Position numbers and translations under genes: made by a program. Of a stretch of DNA of 64,000 nt, positions 48,574 through 57,387 are shown piece after piece. The stretch is taken from NCBI RefSeq assembly GCF_001402915.1, contig NZ_CP012945.1:1002001-1066000 (forward strand), in the 5' to 3' direction. The notes below the pieces were generated by a model, which ran no database searches, was not told the origin of the DNA, and was given only the letters and a program-made list of their open reading frames with translations. Origin of the DNA: Devosia sp. A16. GTDB lineage: Bacteria; Pseudomonadota; Alphaproteobacteria; Rhizobiales; Devosiaceae. How positions within the stretch are numbered: position 1 is the first letter of the stretch; each line of letters begins with the position of its first letter.

Positions 48574-49368
48574 CTATGCCGCCTCGACGAAGCGATGCCG
48601 CTCGTAGAGGAATTTCAGCACCGCCTCGCGGCACTTGAGGTAACCCCGGTCGCCCGCCAGCTCGAGCCGCCTGCGCGGTCGGCCGAGCGGCACCTCCAGC
48701 ACCTCGCCGATCCGCGCCGCAGGGCCATTGGTCATCATCACGATGCGGTCACTCAGCAGCACCGCTTCATCCACGTCGTGGGTGATCATGATCATGGTGT
48801 TGTGGAGCCGGCCGTGGATCTCCATCACCGCATCCTGCAGGTGCGCCCGGGTCAGCGCATCGAGCGCTCCGAACGGTTCGTCGAGCAGCAGGATCTTGGG
48901 CTCCATGGCCAGCGCCCGGGCAATGCCGACGCGCTGCTTCATGCCGCCCGAAATCTCCGCCGGCCGCTTGTCGCGGGCATGCCCCATCTGCACCAGGTCG
49001 AGATTGTGCATGATCCAGGCATGCCGCTCGGCCTTGGACTTGCGCGCCCCGAACACCTTGGCGACCGCCAGGTTGACGTTCTCGTAGACCGTCAGCCAGG
49101 GCAGCAGCGAGTGGTTCTGGAACACCACCGCCCGCTCCGGTCCCGGCTCGGACACGGTCTTGTCTTCGAGGAAGATGGCCCCCGAGCTGACCTCGGTCAG
49201 TCCGGCGATCAGGTTGAGCAAGGTGGATTTGCCGCAGCCCGAGTGGCCGATGATCGAAATCACCTCGCCTTGCGCGATCTCCAGCGAAATGTCCTTGAGC
49301 ACCTCCGAGGTGACCCCGTTCCGCTCGAAGCTCTTCTCGACGTGATCGATCTTGAGATAGCCTGCCAT
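48574..49368 (-). CDS. nrtD: Nitrate ABC transporter ATP-binding protein
   Basis: A 264-residue ATPase of the nitrate/taurine class. It shows Walker A GHSGCGKST, the signature ISGGMKQRVGIARA, Walker B ILLLDEPFGALDA and the H-loop ITHDVDEAV. It comes 12 bases after the permease. It lacks the NrtC-type fused binding domain, so it is a stand-alone ATPase, probably working as a homodimer. Confidence 0.92.
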   Translation of the reverse strand: MAGYLKIDHVEKSFERNGVTSEVLKDISLEIAQGEVISIIGHSGCGKSTLLNLIAGLTEVSSGAIFLEDKTVSEPGPERAVVFQNHSLLPWLTVYENVNLAVAKVFGARKSKAERHAWIMHNLDLVQMGHARDKRPAEISGGMKQRVGIARALAMEPKILLLDEPFGALDALTRAHLQDAVMEIHGRLHNTMIMITHDVDEAVLLSDRIVMMTNGPAARIGEVLEVPLGRPRRRLELAGDRGYLKCREAVLKFLYERHRFVEAA

Positions 49369-49380
49369 GGTTTGCGTCCC

Positions 49381-50265
49381 TCAGTTCGCGGCCGTGCCGC
49401 GGGTGATGAAGGCGCCGAAGCCGGCAACCAGGCGGTCGAGCATGAAGCCGACCACGCCGATATAGACCAGCGCCACGATGATGTCGGGCAGGCGCGACGA
49501 GTTCCACGCATCCCAGATGAAGAAGCCGATCCCCACGCCGCCGGTGAGCATTTCCGCCGCGACGATGGCAAGCCAGCTGAGCCCGATCCCGATCCGCAAG
49601 CCGGTGAAGATGTAGGGCGCCGCCGCCGGCACCATCACCTTGAAGAAGAACTCGATCGGGTTGAGCCGAAGGATCGCCGCGACGTTGCGGTAGTCGTTCG
49701 GGATGTTTCGCACCCCCACCGCGGTATTGATGATCACCGGCCAGATGGCGGTGATGAAGATGACGAAGATCGCCGACGGATGGCTGTCGCGGAACGCCGC
49801 CAGCGACAGCGGCAGCCAGGCCAGCGGCGGCACGGTGCGAAGAATCTGGAAGATCGGGTCGAGCCCGCGCATGGCCCAGACCGATTGCCCGATGAATGCC
49901 CCGACCGCCACGCCGACCAGCGCGGCAAGCCCGAAGCCGACGGCGACCCGCTGCAGCGAGGCGAACACCCGCCAGGCGAGTCCGATATCGCCATTGCCGT
50001 AGTCGAAGAACGGGTTCCAGATCAGCTCGCCCGCCTGCTCCCACACCACTGTCGGCGGCGGCAGCGACGCTCCCGGCGTCGAGCAGGCGATCTGCCAGAC
50101 CAGCAGGATCAGCAGCACGACGATGAGGGGCGGCACCACGGAGCGCGCGACGCTCCTCGTCAGCTTGTTGAGGTCAGCCTTGCGGCCGGCCGGTTGCGCT
50201 GGAAAGGCGAACACCTTCGCCTTTCGGCTCGGGGCGACGGTTTCGAACTGGGCCTCTGCACTCAT
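49381..50265 (-). CDS. nrtB: Nitrate ABC transporter permease
   Basis: A 294-residue inner-membrane permease of the SsuC/NrtB class. Its cytoplasmic N terminus leads into six predicted membrane helices, with the EAA-like loop GVRNIPNDYRNVAAILRLNP in the middle. It is placed between the binding protein and the ATPase of the nitrate operon. Confidence 0.92.
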   Translation of the reverse strand: MSAEAQFETVAPSRKAKVFAFPAQPAGRKADLNKLTRSVARSVVPPLIVVLLILLVWQIACSTPGASLPPPTVVWEQAGELIWNPFFDYGNGDIGLAWRVFASLQRVAVGFGLAALVGVAVGAFIGQSVWAMRGLDPIFQILRTVPPLAWLPLSLAAFRDSHPSAIFVIFITAIWPVIINTAVGVRNIPNDYRNVAAILRLNPIEFFFKVMVPAAAPYIFTGLRIGIGLSWLAIVAAEMLTGGVGIGFFIWDAWNSSRLPDIIVALVYIGVVGFMLDRLVAGFGAFITRGTAAN

Positions 50266-50352
50266 GATCGCGGGGTCCGTACTGGATGAGGGAAAAAGGT
50301 GGCGCCGAGCCGGGGCTTGGCCCGGCGCCAGTCAGGGGACTTCAGCTCGACG

Positions 50353-51654
50353 TCAGCCGAGTGCGGTAATCGCAAGGCTCTCGAGGTAAGCGGACGGGTT
50401 CTCGGGATCGAACACCTTGCCGTCGAAGAAGGTCTCGGGTCCGCGCGAGCTGGAGGTCGGGATGTCGGCCGCCGCGACGCCCAGCGTCTTGGCCGCATCG
50501 CGCCAGAGGTCTTCGCGGTTCACCTGGTCGACCAGCGCCTTCACGTCGGTTTCGGCCGGCAGGTAGCCCCAGCGGATATCCTCGGTGAGGAACCACGCAT
50601 CGTGGCTCTTGAACGGGTAGGAGGCGTGGTTCTTCCAGAACTTCATCTCGAGCCCGGTGGCGGTCACGACCCGGCCATTGCCGTAGTTGATGTCGCCCTT
50701 GAGCCGGCCCAGCACATCGGCCGGCGGCACGTTGAACCAGCCGCGCTTGCCCAGGATCTGGCTCAGCTCCTCCTTGTTGGCCATGTCGTCGGCCCATTGC
50801 GCCGCCTCCATCACCGCCATCAGGATGGCGCGGGTGGCGACCGGGTTCTTCTCGATGAAGTCGTTCCTGAGCCCCAGCGCCTTTTCCGGGTGGCCCTTCC
50901 AGATCTCGCCCGTCGTCGCCGCGGTAAAGCCGATCCCCTGGTTGACCAGTTGCTCGTTCCACGGCTCACCGACGCAGAACGCGTCCATGTTGCCGACCTT
51001 CATGTTCGCCACCATCTGCGGCGGCGGCACGGTGATGGTCGACACTTCGGTATTGGGGTTGATGCCGCCGGCGGCGAGCCAGTAGCGGATCCACAGGTCA
51101 TGCGTGCCGCCCGGGAAGGTCATCGCCACGGTGACCTCCTTGCCCTCGGCTTTGCGTTTGGCGAACACTTCCTTCAGCGGCGAGCTGTCGAGGCCGACGC
51201 CGACGTCCTTGTAGGCCTGCGCCACCGAGATCGCCTGACTGTCGAGATTGAGCCGCGCCACGATCGACATCGGCAGCGGCACGTTGTTCTGCGTCACCTT
51301 GCCGGTCGAGATCAGGTAGGGCATCGGCGTCAGGATATGCGCCCCGTCGATACCGTTGGCGGCGCCGCCCAGCACCAGGTTATCGCGCGTCGCGCCCCAG
51401 CTCGCGTGCTTCAGTACCTCGACATCCGGCACGCCATGCTTGGCGAACAAGCCCTTCTCCTTGGCGATGATCAGCGCCGAAGCATCGGTCAACGCGATGA
51501 AGCCCAGCTTGGCGCCGGTGACTTCGGGACCGGCGCCCTGCGCGAAGGCGCCTGAGGGAAAAAGCGTCTTGGCCGCAACCAGGGTCGCCGCGGTTGCGGT
51601 GCCCGCGAGGAACGTCCGGCGGTTGAGGAGGGAGGTGGTGGTCGATCTGTTCAT
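50353..51654 (-). CDS. nrtA: Nitrate ABC transporter substrate-binding protein, Tat-exported
   Basis: A 433-residue periplasmic binding protein of the NrtA/CmpA family that captures nitrate or nitrite. ATG 51654 follows GGAGAG by a few bases. The N terminus has a twin-arginine signal (LLNRRTFLAGTATAATLVAA). The frame stays open upstream to 51873, but those codons cover the leader terminator and are not translated. It is the first gene of the operon and is preceded by the regulatory leader described separately. Confidence 0.94.
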   Translation of the reverse strand: MNRSTTTSLLNRRTFLAGTATAATLVAAKTLFPSGAFAQGAGPEVTGAKLGFIALTDASALIIAKEKGLFAKHGVPDVEVLKHASWGATRDNLVLGGAANGIDGAHILTPMPYLISTGKVTQNNVPLPMSIVARLNLDSQAISVAQAYKDVGVGLDSSPLKEVFAKRKAEGKEVTVAMTFPGGTHDLWIRYWLAAGGINPNTEVSTITVPPPQMVANMKVGNMDAFCVGEPWNEQLVNQGIGFTAATTGEIWKGHPEKALGLRNDFIEKNPVATRAILMAVMEAAQWADDMANKEELSQILGKRGWFNVPPADVLGRLKGDINYGNGRVVTATGLEMKFWKNHASYPFKSHDAWFLTEDIRWGYLPAETDVKALVDQVNREDLWRDAAKTLGVAAADIPTSSSRGPETFFDGKVFDPENPSAYLESLAITALG

Positions 51655-51712
51655 CAGGTCTCTCCGTTGCTGCGATCCGCCGGCGGCCAGAAGTGCGCTT
51701 GGCCCCAGAACG

Positions 51713-51773
51713 AAAAAGCTGCCAGCAGGAGATGCGCGCTGGTCGGGAGACCAGTGGCGTTCCTGTTGGCAGC
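51713..51773 (-). terminator. Intrinsic terminator in the nrtA leader
   Basis: Read on the minus strand, GCTGCCA-A-CAGGA pairs with TCCTG-C-TGGCAGC: 7 plus 5 base pairs with one A/C mismatch. TTTTT (51717-51713) follows at once. Inside the loop is a second perfect hairpin, CTGGTC-TCCC-GACCAG. It lies 58 bases before the nrtA start, so it would stop transcription unless relieved by an antiterminator, for which NasT is the obvious candidate. Confidence 0.72.
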
Positions 51774-51788
51774 CTTGCCTGTCTGGGA

Positions 51789-51806
51789 GCGCCCATCGTT
51801 GGACGC
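51789..51806 (-). ncRNA. ANTAR-type hexaloop hairpin in the nrtA leader
   Basis: On the minus strand GCGTCC-AACGAT-GGGCGC forms a 6-pair stem (one G-U) closed by C-G, with the six-base loop AACGAT. A at loop position 1 and G at position 4 match the ANTAR protein recognition rule. It lies upstream of the terminator in the nrtA leader, and an ANTAR regulator (nasT) is encoded in the same cluster. The expected partner hairpin upstream is less clear; a CGCGA-TAT-TCGCG stem is present near the transcript 5' end. Confidence 0.6.
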
Positions 51807-51841
51807 CGGACGATCGCGAATATCGCGTTCGGAGAATGCAA

Positions 51842-51857
51842 TGCACGCGCCGTGCCA
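51842..51857 (-). promoter_or_regulatory. Sigma-54-type promoter for the nitrate operon
   Basis: On the minus strand TGGCACG-N4-GTGCA places GG and GC exactly 10 bases apart, as in -24/-12 promoters. It matches the consensus TGGCACG-N4-TTGCA except for the first T of the -12 box. The start would be near 51831, just before the leader hairpins. Nitrogen assimilation genes are commonly sigma-54 and NtrC dependent. Confidence 0.62.
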
Positions 51858-52069
51858 AACTGGTCGGCGGCAAGAAGTGTCGCTATTTCAGGTGGTTAAA
51901 TGCATCATCCGAAATGTCGCAGGCATGGAGCTTGCCCAACAAGAATCCATATCGGGTCGCAAATGCATAAATATTAGGCATTCTCAATATTGGCCTACGT
52001 GATAAGCAAGCCGGAGAACTCAGGTTGAGGAAGTGGTACTGGGGAGCTCAGTCGCCGAGCCGGCGCGGG
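51858..52069. other. Upstream region of the nitrate leader
   Basis: No gene is seen. Bases 51895-52000 are AT-rich, including AATATTAGGC and CAATATTGGC, and would suit enhancer binding upstream of a sigma-54 promoter. No clear NtrC site was recognised. Confidence 0.4.
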
Positions 52070-52179
52070 CTGACCCCCACCTGTCCCCTCCCCCTGAAAC
52101 AGGAGGAGGGAGACGTCAGCCTCGATAGCGGTGAGAGGGTCTCCCTCCCCTTTCTTAGGGGGAGGGGACAGGGGGGTCG
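52070..52179. repeat. Large palindromic repeat, copy 10
   Basis: Lies after the nasS stop. Arms CCCCCACCTGTCCCCTCCCC and GGGGAGGGGACAGGGGGGTC face each other. The core palindrome is partly decayed (CTGAAACAGG on the left, CTTTCTTAGG on the right), so this copy looks older than the others. Confidence 0.78.
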
Positions 52180-52208
52180 GCAACCACCGAGCCTGAGGAT
52201 GGAAACCG

Positions 52209-53420
52209 TCAACCCACTCGTTGCGCCGCGAGATACGCCTCGACCTGGTCAGGATCGAACCGCACCCCATCGAAGAATCCATCCGCCCCAAGCACCAACA
52301 TCCCCGTCGTCGCCGCCACCTCGGTCGGCCTCGCCAGCAGCCCCTCGACCTTGCTGTCGGCGACCGGCATGGGCACCCCGAGCGGCGCCAGCGCCGAGCG
52401 ATAGATATCGGGCCGGAAGGTCATCGCCGCGGCCCGCGCCCGGTCGGCGGTGTGCTCGACTTCGCCCCAGCGCACCATCTGGCTGTAAAACCACGCCGCG
52501 TGGCTGGTCCATGGGAAGTTTGCCGCCCCGGCATAGGGCACGAAATGCTCCGGCACACGCGCCGCGACCCCGCCGCCAATGTCGAACTGCCCGCTCAGCG
52601 CCGGCAGGATCCGCTCCGCCGGCAGTCCCAGATAATGCGGCGCCGCCATGATGTCGGCGATCTCGGCATGGTTGGCGCTCTCGCCGCACCACACCGCCGC
52701 GTGGTGCACGGCCCGGATCAGCCCGGCAACGATCTCGCTATTGGCCTCGGCCCAGTGCGCCCGCATGCCGATCACCTTGTCGGGGCTCGACCGCCAGATC
52801 GAGGCTTTCACCGTGGCGATATGCGCCCCGGCAGTCTTGACCCCGACAGTGTTCCACGGCTCGCCGACGCAATAGCCGTCGATGCCGCCCGAGCCCAGCG
52901 CCTCGGGCAGCAGCGGCGGCGGCAGCACCACGATCTCGATGTCGCGATCCGGCACGACACCGCTGGCCATGAGCCAGTAGCGCAGCTCGTAATTGTGCGA
53001 CGAGGTCTGGTGCACCACGCCGAAGCGGAGCTTGCGCTCGGCGGCCCGCACCACCTTGGCCAGCGCCGCGCCGACCGGCCCTGCCTCCAGTGTCGTCGGC
53101 GCTCCGGCATCGGCCATTCTCCCCCAGAGCTCCGCGCTCACCGTCACGCCGTTATTGCCCAGCCCCAGCATCATCGGGGTGATCATTGGCACCGAGAGCG
53201 GATTCAGCCCCAGCGTCGCCGCGATCGGCATCGGCGCCAGCATCTGGGCGAAATCGAAGTGCCCCAAAGCCGCGCGGTCGCGGATATTGGCCCACGAGCT
53301 CTCCTTGACCAGGTGCAGGTCCAGCCCCTCGGCGGCCGCAAAGCCTTTCTCGCGCGCCAGCACCAGCAGCACGCTATCGAGCAGGGGCAGGAAACCGGCG
53401 GAAAGGGCGATGAGCGACAT
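52209..53420 (-). CDS. nasS: Nitrate sensor protein NasS
   Basis: A 403-residue relative of the nitrate-binding protein NrtA, but with no signal peptide, so it is cytoplasmic. It opens directly with LIALSAGFLPLLDSVLLVLA and shows the NrtA-type motifs FAQMLAPMPIA and GYCVGEPWN. NasS binds nitrate or nitrite and otherwise holds NasT inactive. The gene lies two bases after nasT. Confidence 0.9.
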   Translation of the reverse strand: MSLIALSAGFLPLLDSVLLVLAREKGFAAAEGLDLHLVKESSWANIRDRAALGHFDFAQMLAPMPIAATLGLNPLSVPMITPMMLGLGNNGVTVSAELWGRMADAGAPTTLEAGPVGAALAKVVRAAERKLRFGVVHQTSSHNYELRYWLMASGVVPDRDIEIVVLPPPLLPEALGSGGIDGYCVGEPWNTVGVKTAGAHIATVKASIWRSSPDKVIGMRAHWAEANSEIVAGLIRAVHHAAVWCGESANHAEIADIMAAPHYLGLPAERILPALSGQFDIGGGVAARVPEHFVPYAGAANFPWTSHAAWFYSQMVRWGEVEHTADRARAAAMTFRPDIYRSALAPLGVPMPVADSKVEGLLARPTEVAATTGMLVLGADGFFDGVRFDPDQVEAYLAAQRVG

Positions 53421-53422
53421 GA

Positions 53423-54019
53423 CTATTCCTCCGGACCGAGCAGGCTGTCGGCCGTCACCAGGCTCTGGGCAATGTCGACGATGCGGCGGTTCTGGTTCAT
53501 CGCGGTCTTGCGCAGCAGCGCATAGGCCGCCGCCTCCCCCAGCCCGCGTGTGCGGTTGAGGATCGCCTTGGCCTGATCGATGACCTTGCGATCCTCGAGT
53601 TCGCTGCGCGCCTGCTCGAGCTCCCGCGTCAATCGCGCAAAGGCGTTGAAGCGGCTGACCGCCATGTCGAGGATCGGCTTGACCCGCTCCTTTTTCAGCC
53701 CGTCCACCACATAGGCCGAGACCCCTGCCTCCACCGCCGCCTCGATCGCCGCAGCGTCGGAGCGGTCGACGAACATGGCGATCGGCTTGCGCAGCGCCCG
53801 GCTCAACGTGAAGAAATGTTCGAGCCGGTCGCGGTTGGGGTTCTCAAGGTCGATCACCACCACGTCGGGCATGTCGCCCTCGATGACCCGCGCCACCTCG
53901 TTGATCTCGTTGACCACAGTGACCCGCGCGTGCCCGGCCTCGCGCAACCCGTCCTCGATGATCGAGGCGCGGATGCGGTTCTCGTCGATCACCAGTATGG
54001 CGAGATCCTGCAGCGGCAT
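53423..54019 (-). CDS. nasT: ANTAR-domain antiterminator NasT
   Basis: A 198-residue response-regulator-like protein. The N-terminal receiver-like domain (ILVIDENRIRAS, then VVVIDLENPNRD) is followed by a coiled segment and the ANTAR RNA-binding domain at about 130-190 (LEDRKVIDQAKAILNRTRGL, then AAYALLRKTAM). In NasS-NasT systems the free protein binds leader hairpins and prevents termination. Its likely target is the nrtA leader 1.6 kb downstream. ATG 54019 is preferred because the domain starts at once. A longer frame reaches ATG 54070, with GGGCAGGG in front, and cannot be excluded. Confidence 0.9.
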   Translation of the reverse strand: MPLQDLAILVIDENRIRASIIEDGLREAGHARVTVVNEINEVARVIEGDMPDVVVIDLENPNRDRLEHFFTLSRALRKPIAMFVDRSDAAAIEAAVEAGVSAYVVDGLKKERVKPILDMAVSRFNAFARLTRELEQARSELEDRKVIDQAKAILNRTRGLGEAAAYALLRKTAMNQNRRIVDIAQSLVTADSLLGPEE

Positions 54020-54161
54020 GATGGAGTTATCGGCATGTTCGATCTGCACAAGCAAGCATCGGTTTTGCATCCCTGCCCATCATTTCAGCGGCGATTTCTG
54101 AATTCCATTTGACTTAATAAATTCGGCGTCACAGTCTCTCCTCCAGCCTAGGAGGGACGCC

Positions 54162-55310
54162 TTGGGCCTCAGGGGGACGAACCAGGAATTCGGACGGCCG
54201 TACAACCGGCGCATCGTCCTTGAAGCCATCCGCGCGACCGGCCCGACCACCCGCGGCCGCATCGCGGCGGAAGTCGGCCTTACCGTACAGACCGTTTCCA
54301 CCATCATCCGCGAGCTCGAGGAGCAGGGCTATATCCTCTCCAATCGCGAGGAGCCGCGCGGTCGCGGCGTGCCGCCGACGACGCTGCGGCTCAACCCCGA
54401 GGGCGGCTATGCCATCGGCATCCACCTCACCCCGCTGGGCCTCGATGCGGCGCTGATCAACCTCGCCGGCGATGTCATCGGAGCGTCCCATCGCGATGTT
54501 TCCCATGCCACTCCCGACCGGGCCTTTGCGCTGATCGGCGCCATGCTCGCCGAACTCCGTGCCTTGAGGCCCGAGGTGCGCATGCTCGGCGTCGGCCTGG
54601 CGCTGCCCGGCCCGTTCGACGTGGACTCGATGAGCTTCGTCGGCCCCACCACCATGGCCGGCTGGGGCAATGTCCGTGTGCGCGAGCGGCTCGCCGAAGT
54701 GAGCGGCATGCCCGCCTTCATCGAGGCCGACATGGCCGCCGCCGCGCACGGCGAACGGCTTTACGGGCACGGCGCCGAGTTCGCCGATTTCTACTACCTG
54801 TTCTTCGGCGTCGGCCTTGGCGGCGTCATGGTGCATGACGGCGCGGCCCTGCGCGGCGCCTGGGGCAATGCCGGCGAGATCGGCCATATGCCCGTCGTCC
54901 CCGATGGCGAGCCCTGCCCGTGCGGCAATGCCGGCTGCCTCGAGCGCTACGTGTCGCTCGAAGCCTTCGGCCGCCGCGGCCTTGGCGAAGCCGCCTATGC
55001 CGACGCCATCCGCCCGCAACTGCGCGCCGCGCTGATCACCATCGAAAACCTGTTCGATCCCGAAACCATCATTCTCGGCGGCCTCGCCCCGCCGTCGCTT
55101 GCCGCCGAACTGGCGCGCGCCGTCGCCGACCTCCCCAACTCGGTCGCCGCCCGCCGCGACCGCAAGGCGCCGCGGCTTATCGTCTCCAATGGCGGCCCAC
55201 ACACCGTGCTGCGCGGCGCCGCGGCGCTCGCCGTCGCCGGCGTGCTGTCCCCACGCTTCGGCCAGCTCTTCGCCCCCGGATACGCCCAGCTCAAGGGACT
55301 TGCCGCATGA
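54162..55310 (+). CDS. ROK-family transcriptional regulator
   Basis: A 382-residue ROK protein. An N-terminal winged helix (residues 12-65, TTRGRIAAEVGLTVQTVSTI) is fused to the sugar-kinase-like domain. The zinc-site motif is CPCGNAGCLE near 250, and an ExGH-type segment NAGEIGHMP precedes it. The kinase phosphate motif is weak, so it is probably a repressor rather than a kinase. TTG 54162 follows AGGAGGGACGCC. It is the first gene of the ribose-type transport operon, with ATGA overlap into the ATPase gene. Confidence 0.88.
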   Translation: MGLRGTNQEFGRPYNRRIVLEAIRATGPTTRGRIAAEVGLTVQTVSTIIRELEEQGYILSNREEPRGRGVPPTTLRLNPEGGYAIGIHLTPLGLDAALINLAGDVIGASHRDVSHATPDRAFALIGAMLAELRALRPEVRMLGVGLALPGPFDVDSMSFVGPTTMAGWGNVRVRERLAEVSGMPAFIEADMAAAAHGERLYGHGAEFADFYYLFFGVGLGGVMVHDGAALRGAWGNAGEIGHMPVVPDGEPCPCGNAGCLERYVSLEAFGRRGLGEAAYADAIRPQLRAALITIENLFDPETIILGGLAPPSLAAELARAVADLPNSVAARRDRKAPRLIVSNGGPHTVLRGAAALAVAGVLSPRFGQLFAPGYAQLKGLAA

Positions 55311-56077
55311 CCAGCTTCGCGCCCCTGCTCGTCCTCGATGACATCAAGAAGAACTACGGCGCCATCGAAGCGCTGAAGGGCATCAGCTTCACCATCGGCA
55401 AGGGCGAGGTGGTGGCGCTGCTCGGTGACAACGGCGCCGGCAAGTCGACCCTGGTCAAGATCATTGCCGGCGGGCTCGAGCCCAGCGGCGGCAGGATGCT
55501 GTTCGAGGGTCGCGACTTCCTCGCCAGATCTCCTTCCGAAGCCAAGGCCGCCGGCATCGAGACGGTTTACCAGGATCTGTCGCTCGCCACCAATGTCGAT
55601 GTCGTCGCCAACTTCTTCATGGGCCGCGAACTCACCAGACGCGTATTCGGCATGCCGGTGCTCGACGAAAAGGCGATGGAGGCCGTGGTTGCGAAGGCGC
55701 TGGCCAGCGCCGGCACGAAGATCCCGTCGCTGCGCACCAAGGTGGAGCACCTGTCGGGGGGCCAGCGCCAGGCTATCGAGCTCAACCGCTTCGTGCACTG
55801 GGGCGGTAAGCTCGTGCTGCTCGACGAACCCTTCGCGGCGCTCGGCGTCGAACAGACCCGCCGCGGCCTCGAGATGATCCGCGCCGTCGCCAAGCAGGGC
55901 ATCGGCGTCGTCATCATCACCCACATCATGCAGCAGGCCTTCCAGGTCGCCGACCGGATCGTGGTGATCCGCCAGGGCGTAGTGGCCGGGGATGTTGCAA
56001 CCAAGGATACGAGCCCCGATGCGGTGGTCAACATGATCACCGGGGAAACCCTGGCCGCTGCCGGAGCGGCTGGCTGA
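55307..56077 (+). CDS. Sugar ABC transporter ATP-binding protein, ribose (CUT2) type, single domain
   Basis: A 256-residue ATPase from ATG 55307, overlapping the ROK stop. Walker A is GDNGAGKST and Walker [13 protein letters not shown]. The signature is [16 protein letters not shown]2 ATPases such as RbsA usually have two ATPase domains in about 500 residues; this one has a single domain, like FrcA of Sinorhizobium. It would act as a homodimer on the CUT2 permease at 57388. Confidence 0.92.
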   Translation: MTSFAPLLVLDDIKKNYGAIEALKGISFTIGKGEVVALLGDNGAGKSTLVKIIAGGLEPSGGRMLFEGRDFLARSPSEAKAAGIETVYQDLSLATNVDVVANFFMGRELTRRVFGMPVLDEKAMEAVVAKALASAGTKIPSLRTKVEHLSGGQRQAIELNRFVHWGGKLVLLDEPFAALGVEQTRRGLEMIRAVAKQGIGVVIITHIMQQAFQVADRIVVIRQGVVAGDVATKDTSPDAVVNMITGETLAAAGAAG

Positions 56078-56115
56078 GGGGAAACAGGGAAATCCGGCAC
56101 CAAGGAGCGAACGAA

Positions 56116-57156
56116 ATGAAGCGAATACTTCTGTCCGTCTTCGGCGTTCTGGCAGTGGCGCTCGCCCTGCTGACGCCGGCCTTCGCCCAGACCAAAGGCA
56201 AGGTCTATTACCTCGTACCCACCCTGCTCGACGAGTTCCAGACCGGTTCGGTCTCGGCGCTGGAAATGTTCCTCAAGCAGGTCGGCTACGAGATGCAGAC
56301 GCTCAACGCCGACAACAAGACCGACGTGCAGCAAAGCCAGATGAACGACGTCATCGCGCTGAAGCCGGCAGCCATCATCCTCGCCGCCGTCGATTTCAAC
56401 GCGCTCAAGCCCTCGATCGAGGCTGCCATGGCCGCCGGCATCCCGGTGGTCGAGTTCGACCGCCAGATCACCTCGACCCCGTCCGCTTTCACCTCGGTCG
56501 CCGGCACCATCGAGATCGGCCATGTCGCCGCCGATGTGGTCGAAGGGCTGCTGACCAAGAAATACGGCTCGGTGAAGGGCAAGATCCTGCAGGTTCTGGG
56601 CGACCCCGGCGACCCCTACACCCTCGACATCCAGAAGGGCTTTGAAGAGAAGATGGCGGCTTACCCCGACGTCAAGATCATCTCGCTGCCCGCCATGCAG
56701 TGGGAAGCCAGCAATGCCGGCACCATCGTCTCCGACCAGTTGCTCGCCAACCCCGACATCGACCTGATCTTCAACCACGCCGCGCACCTGTCGGTGGCCG
56801 CCGCCGCCTCGCTCGAAGCAGCCGGCAAGAAGCCGGGCGATATCCTGATGCTGTCCTCGAACGGCGCCCCGGTCGGCCTCGACCTGATCCGCAAGGGCTG
56901 GATGCAGGCCGAAGTGGAGCAGCCGCTCTACGCCCAGGCCGCCGCCGTCGCCATGTTCATGGACAAGATCGTCAACCACCAGGAGATCAAGGCCGGCGAG
57001 TATGACGTGCTCGGCCTGAAGTCGACCCTGACGATCGAAGCTTGGGGCCCCAACATCAAGATTCCGGGCGCCGCCATCACACTGGAGAACGTCGACAACC
57101 CGGCCTTCTGGGGCAACATGAAGCCCCCGACCGAGACCATCAAGTCGGTGGAATAG
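56116..57156 (+). CDS. Sugar ABC transporter substrate-binding protein, ribose type
   Basis: A 346-residue periplasmic binding protein of family 4/peripla_BP_4. The signal peptide is [22 protein letters not shown]. Family features include the early DEFQTG segment and [11 protein letters not shown] near residue 115. The sugar is not identifiable. It is followed by palindromic repeat copy 11, then the permease. Confidence 0.92.
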   Translation: MKRILLSVFGVLAVALALLTPAFAQTKGKVYYLVPTLLDEFQTGSVSALEMFLKQVGYEMQTLNADNKTDVQQSQMNDVIALKPAAIILAAVDFNALKPSIEAAMAAGIPVVEFDRQITSTPSAFTSVAGTIEIGHVAADVVEGLLTKKYGSVKGKILQVLGDPGDPYTLDIQKGFEEKMAAYPDVKIISLPAMQWEASNAGTIVSDQLLANPDIDLIFNHAAHLSVAAAASLEAAGKKPGDILMLSSNGAPVGLDLIRKGWMQAEVEQPLYAQAAAVAMFMDKIVNHQEIKAGEYDVLGLKSTLTIEAWGPNIKIPGAAITLENVDNPAFWGNMKPPTETIKSVE

Positions 57157-57165
57157 GCACCGAAG

Positions 57166-57358
57166 TTGCAGTCGGGCACCCTCCCCCTCGCGGGGAGGGT
57201 AGTGAAGCCAGGAGCGAAAGCGACTTGGCGGAACTGGGGTGGGGGGCGCCCCGAGCCGGGACCGTGCCAGCTTCGCACCCCACCCAAGCTGCGCTAGCCC
57301 GCAAACGCGGCCAAGCTCCGCTAACCTCCCCGTCCAGGGGAGGGTAGCCCGACTGCAA
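57166..57358. repeat. Large palindromic repeat, copy 11
   Basis: The longest copy, 193 bases, between the binding-protein and permease genes. Locus-specific outer arms TTGCAGTCGGGC (57166-57177) and GCCCGACTGCAA (57347-57358) are exact complements. Next come the inner elements CTCCCCCTCGCGGGGAGGGT and ACCTCCCCGTCCAGGGGAGG. The centre contains AAGCGACTTGGCGG-like and AAGCTCCGCTAACC-like pieces that partly pair. Confidence 0.85.
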
Positions 57359-57387
57359 ACACCAGTTCGAAACCGAGCAATCCCAGC

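Noticed and set aside
54085-54125. AT-rich stretch before the ROK gene as its operator
   Set aside because: Only weak symmetry (AATTC and AATTTATTAAG pieces) was found; no convincing palindrome.
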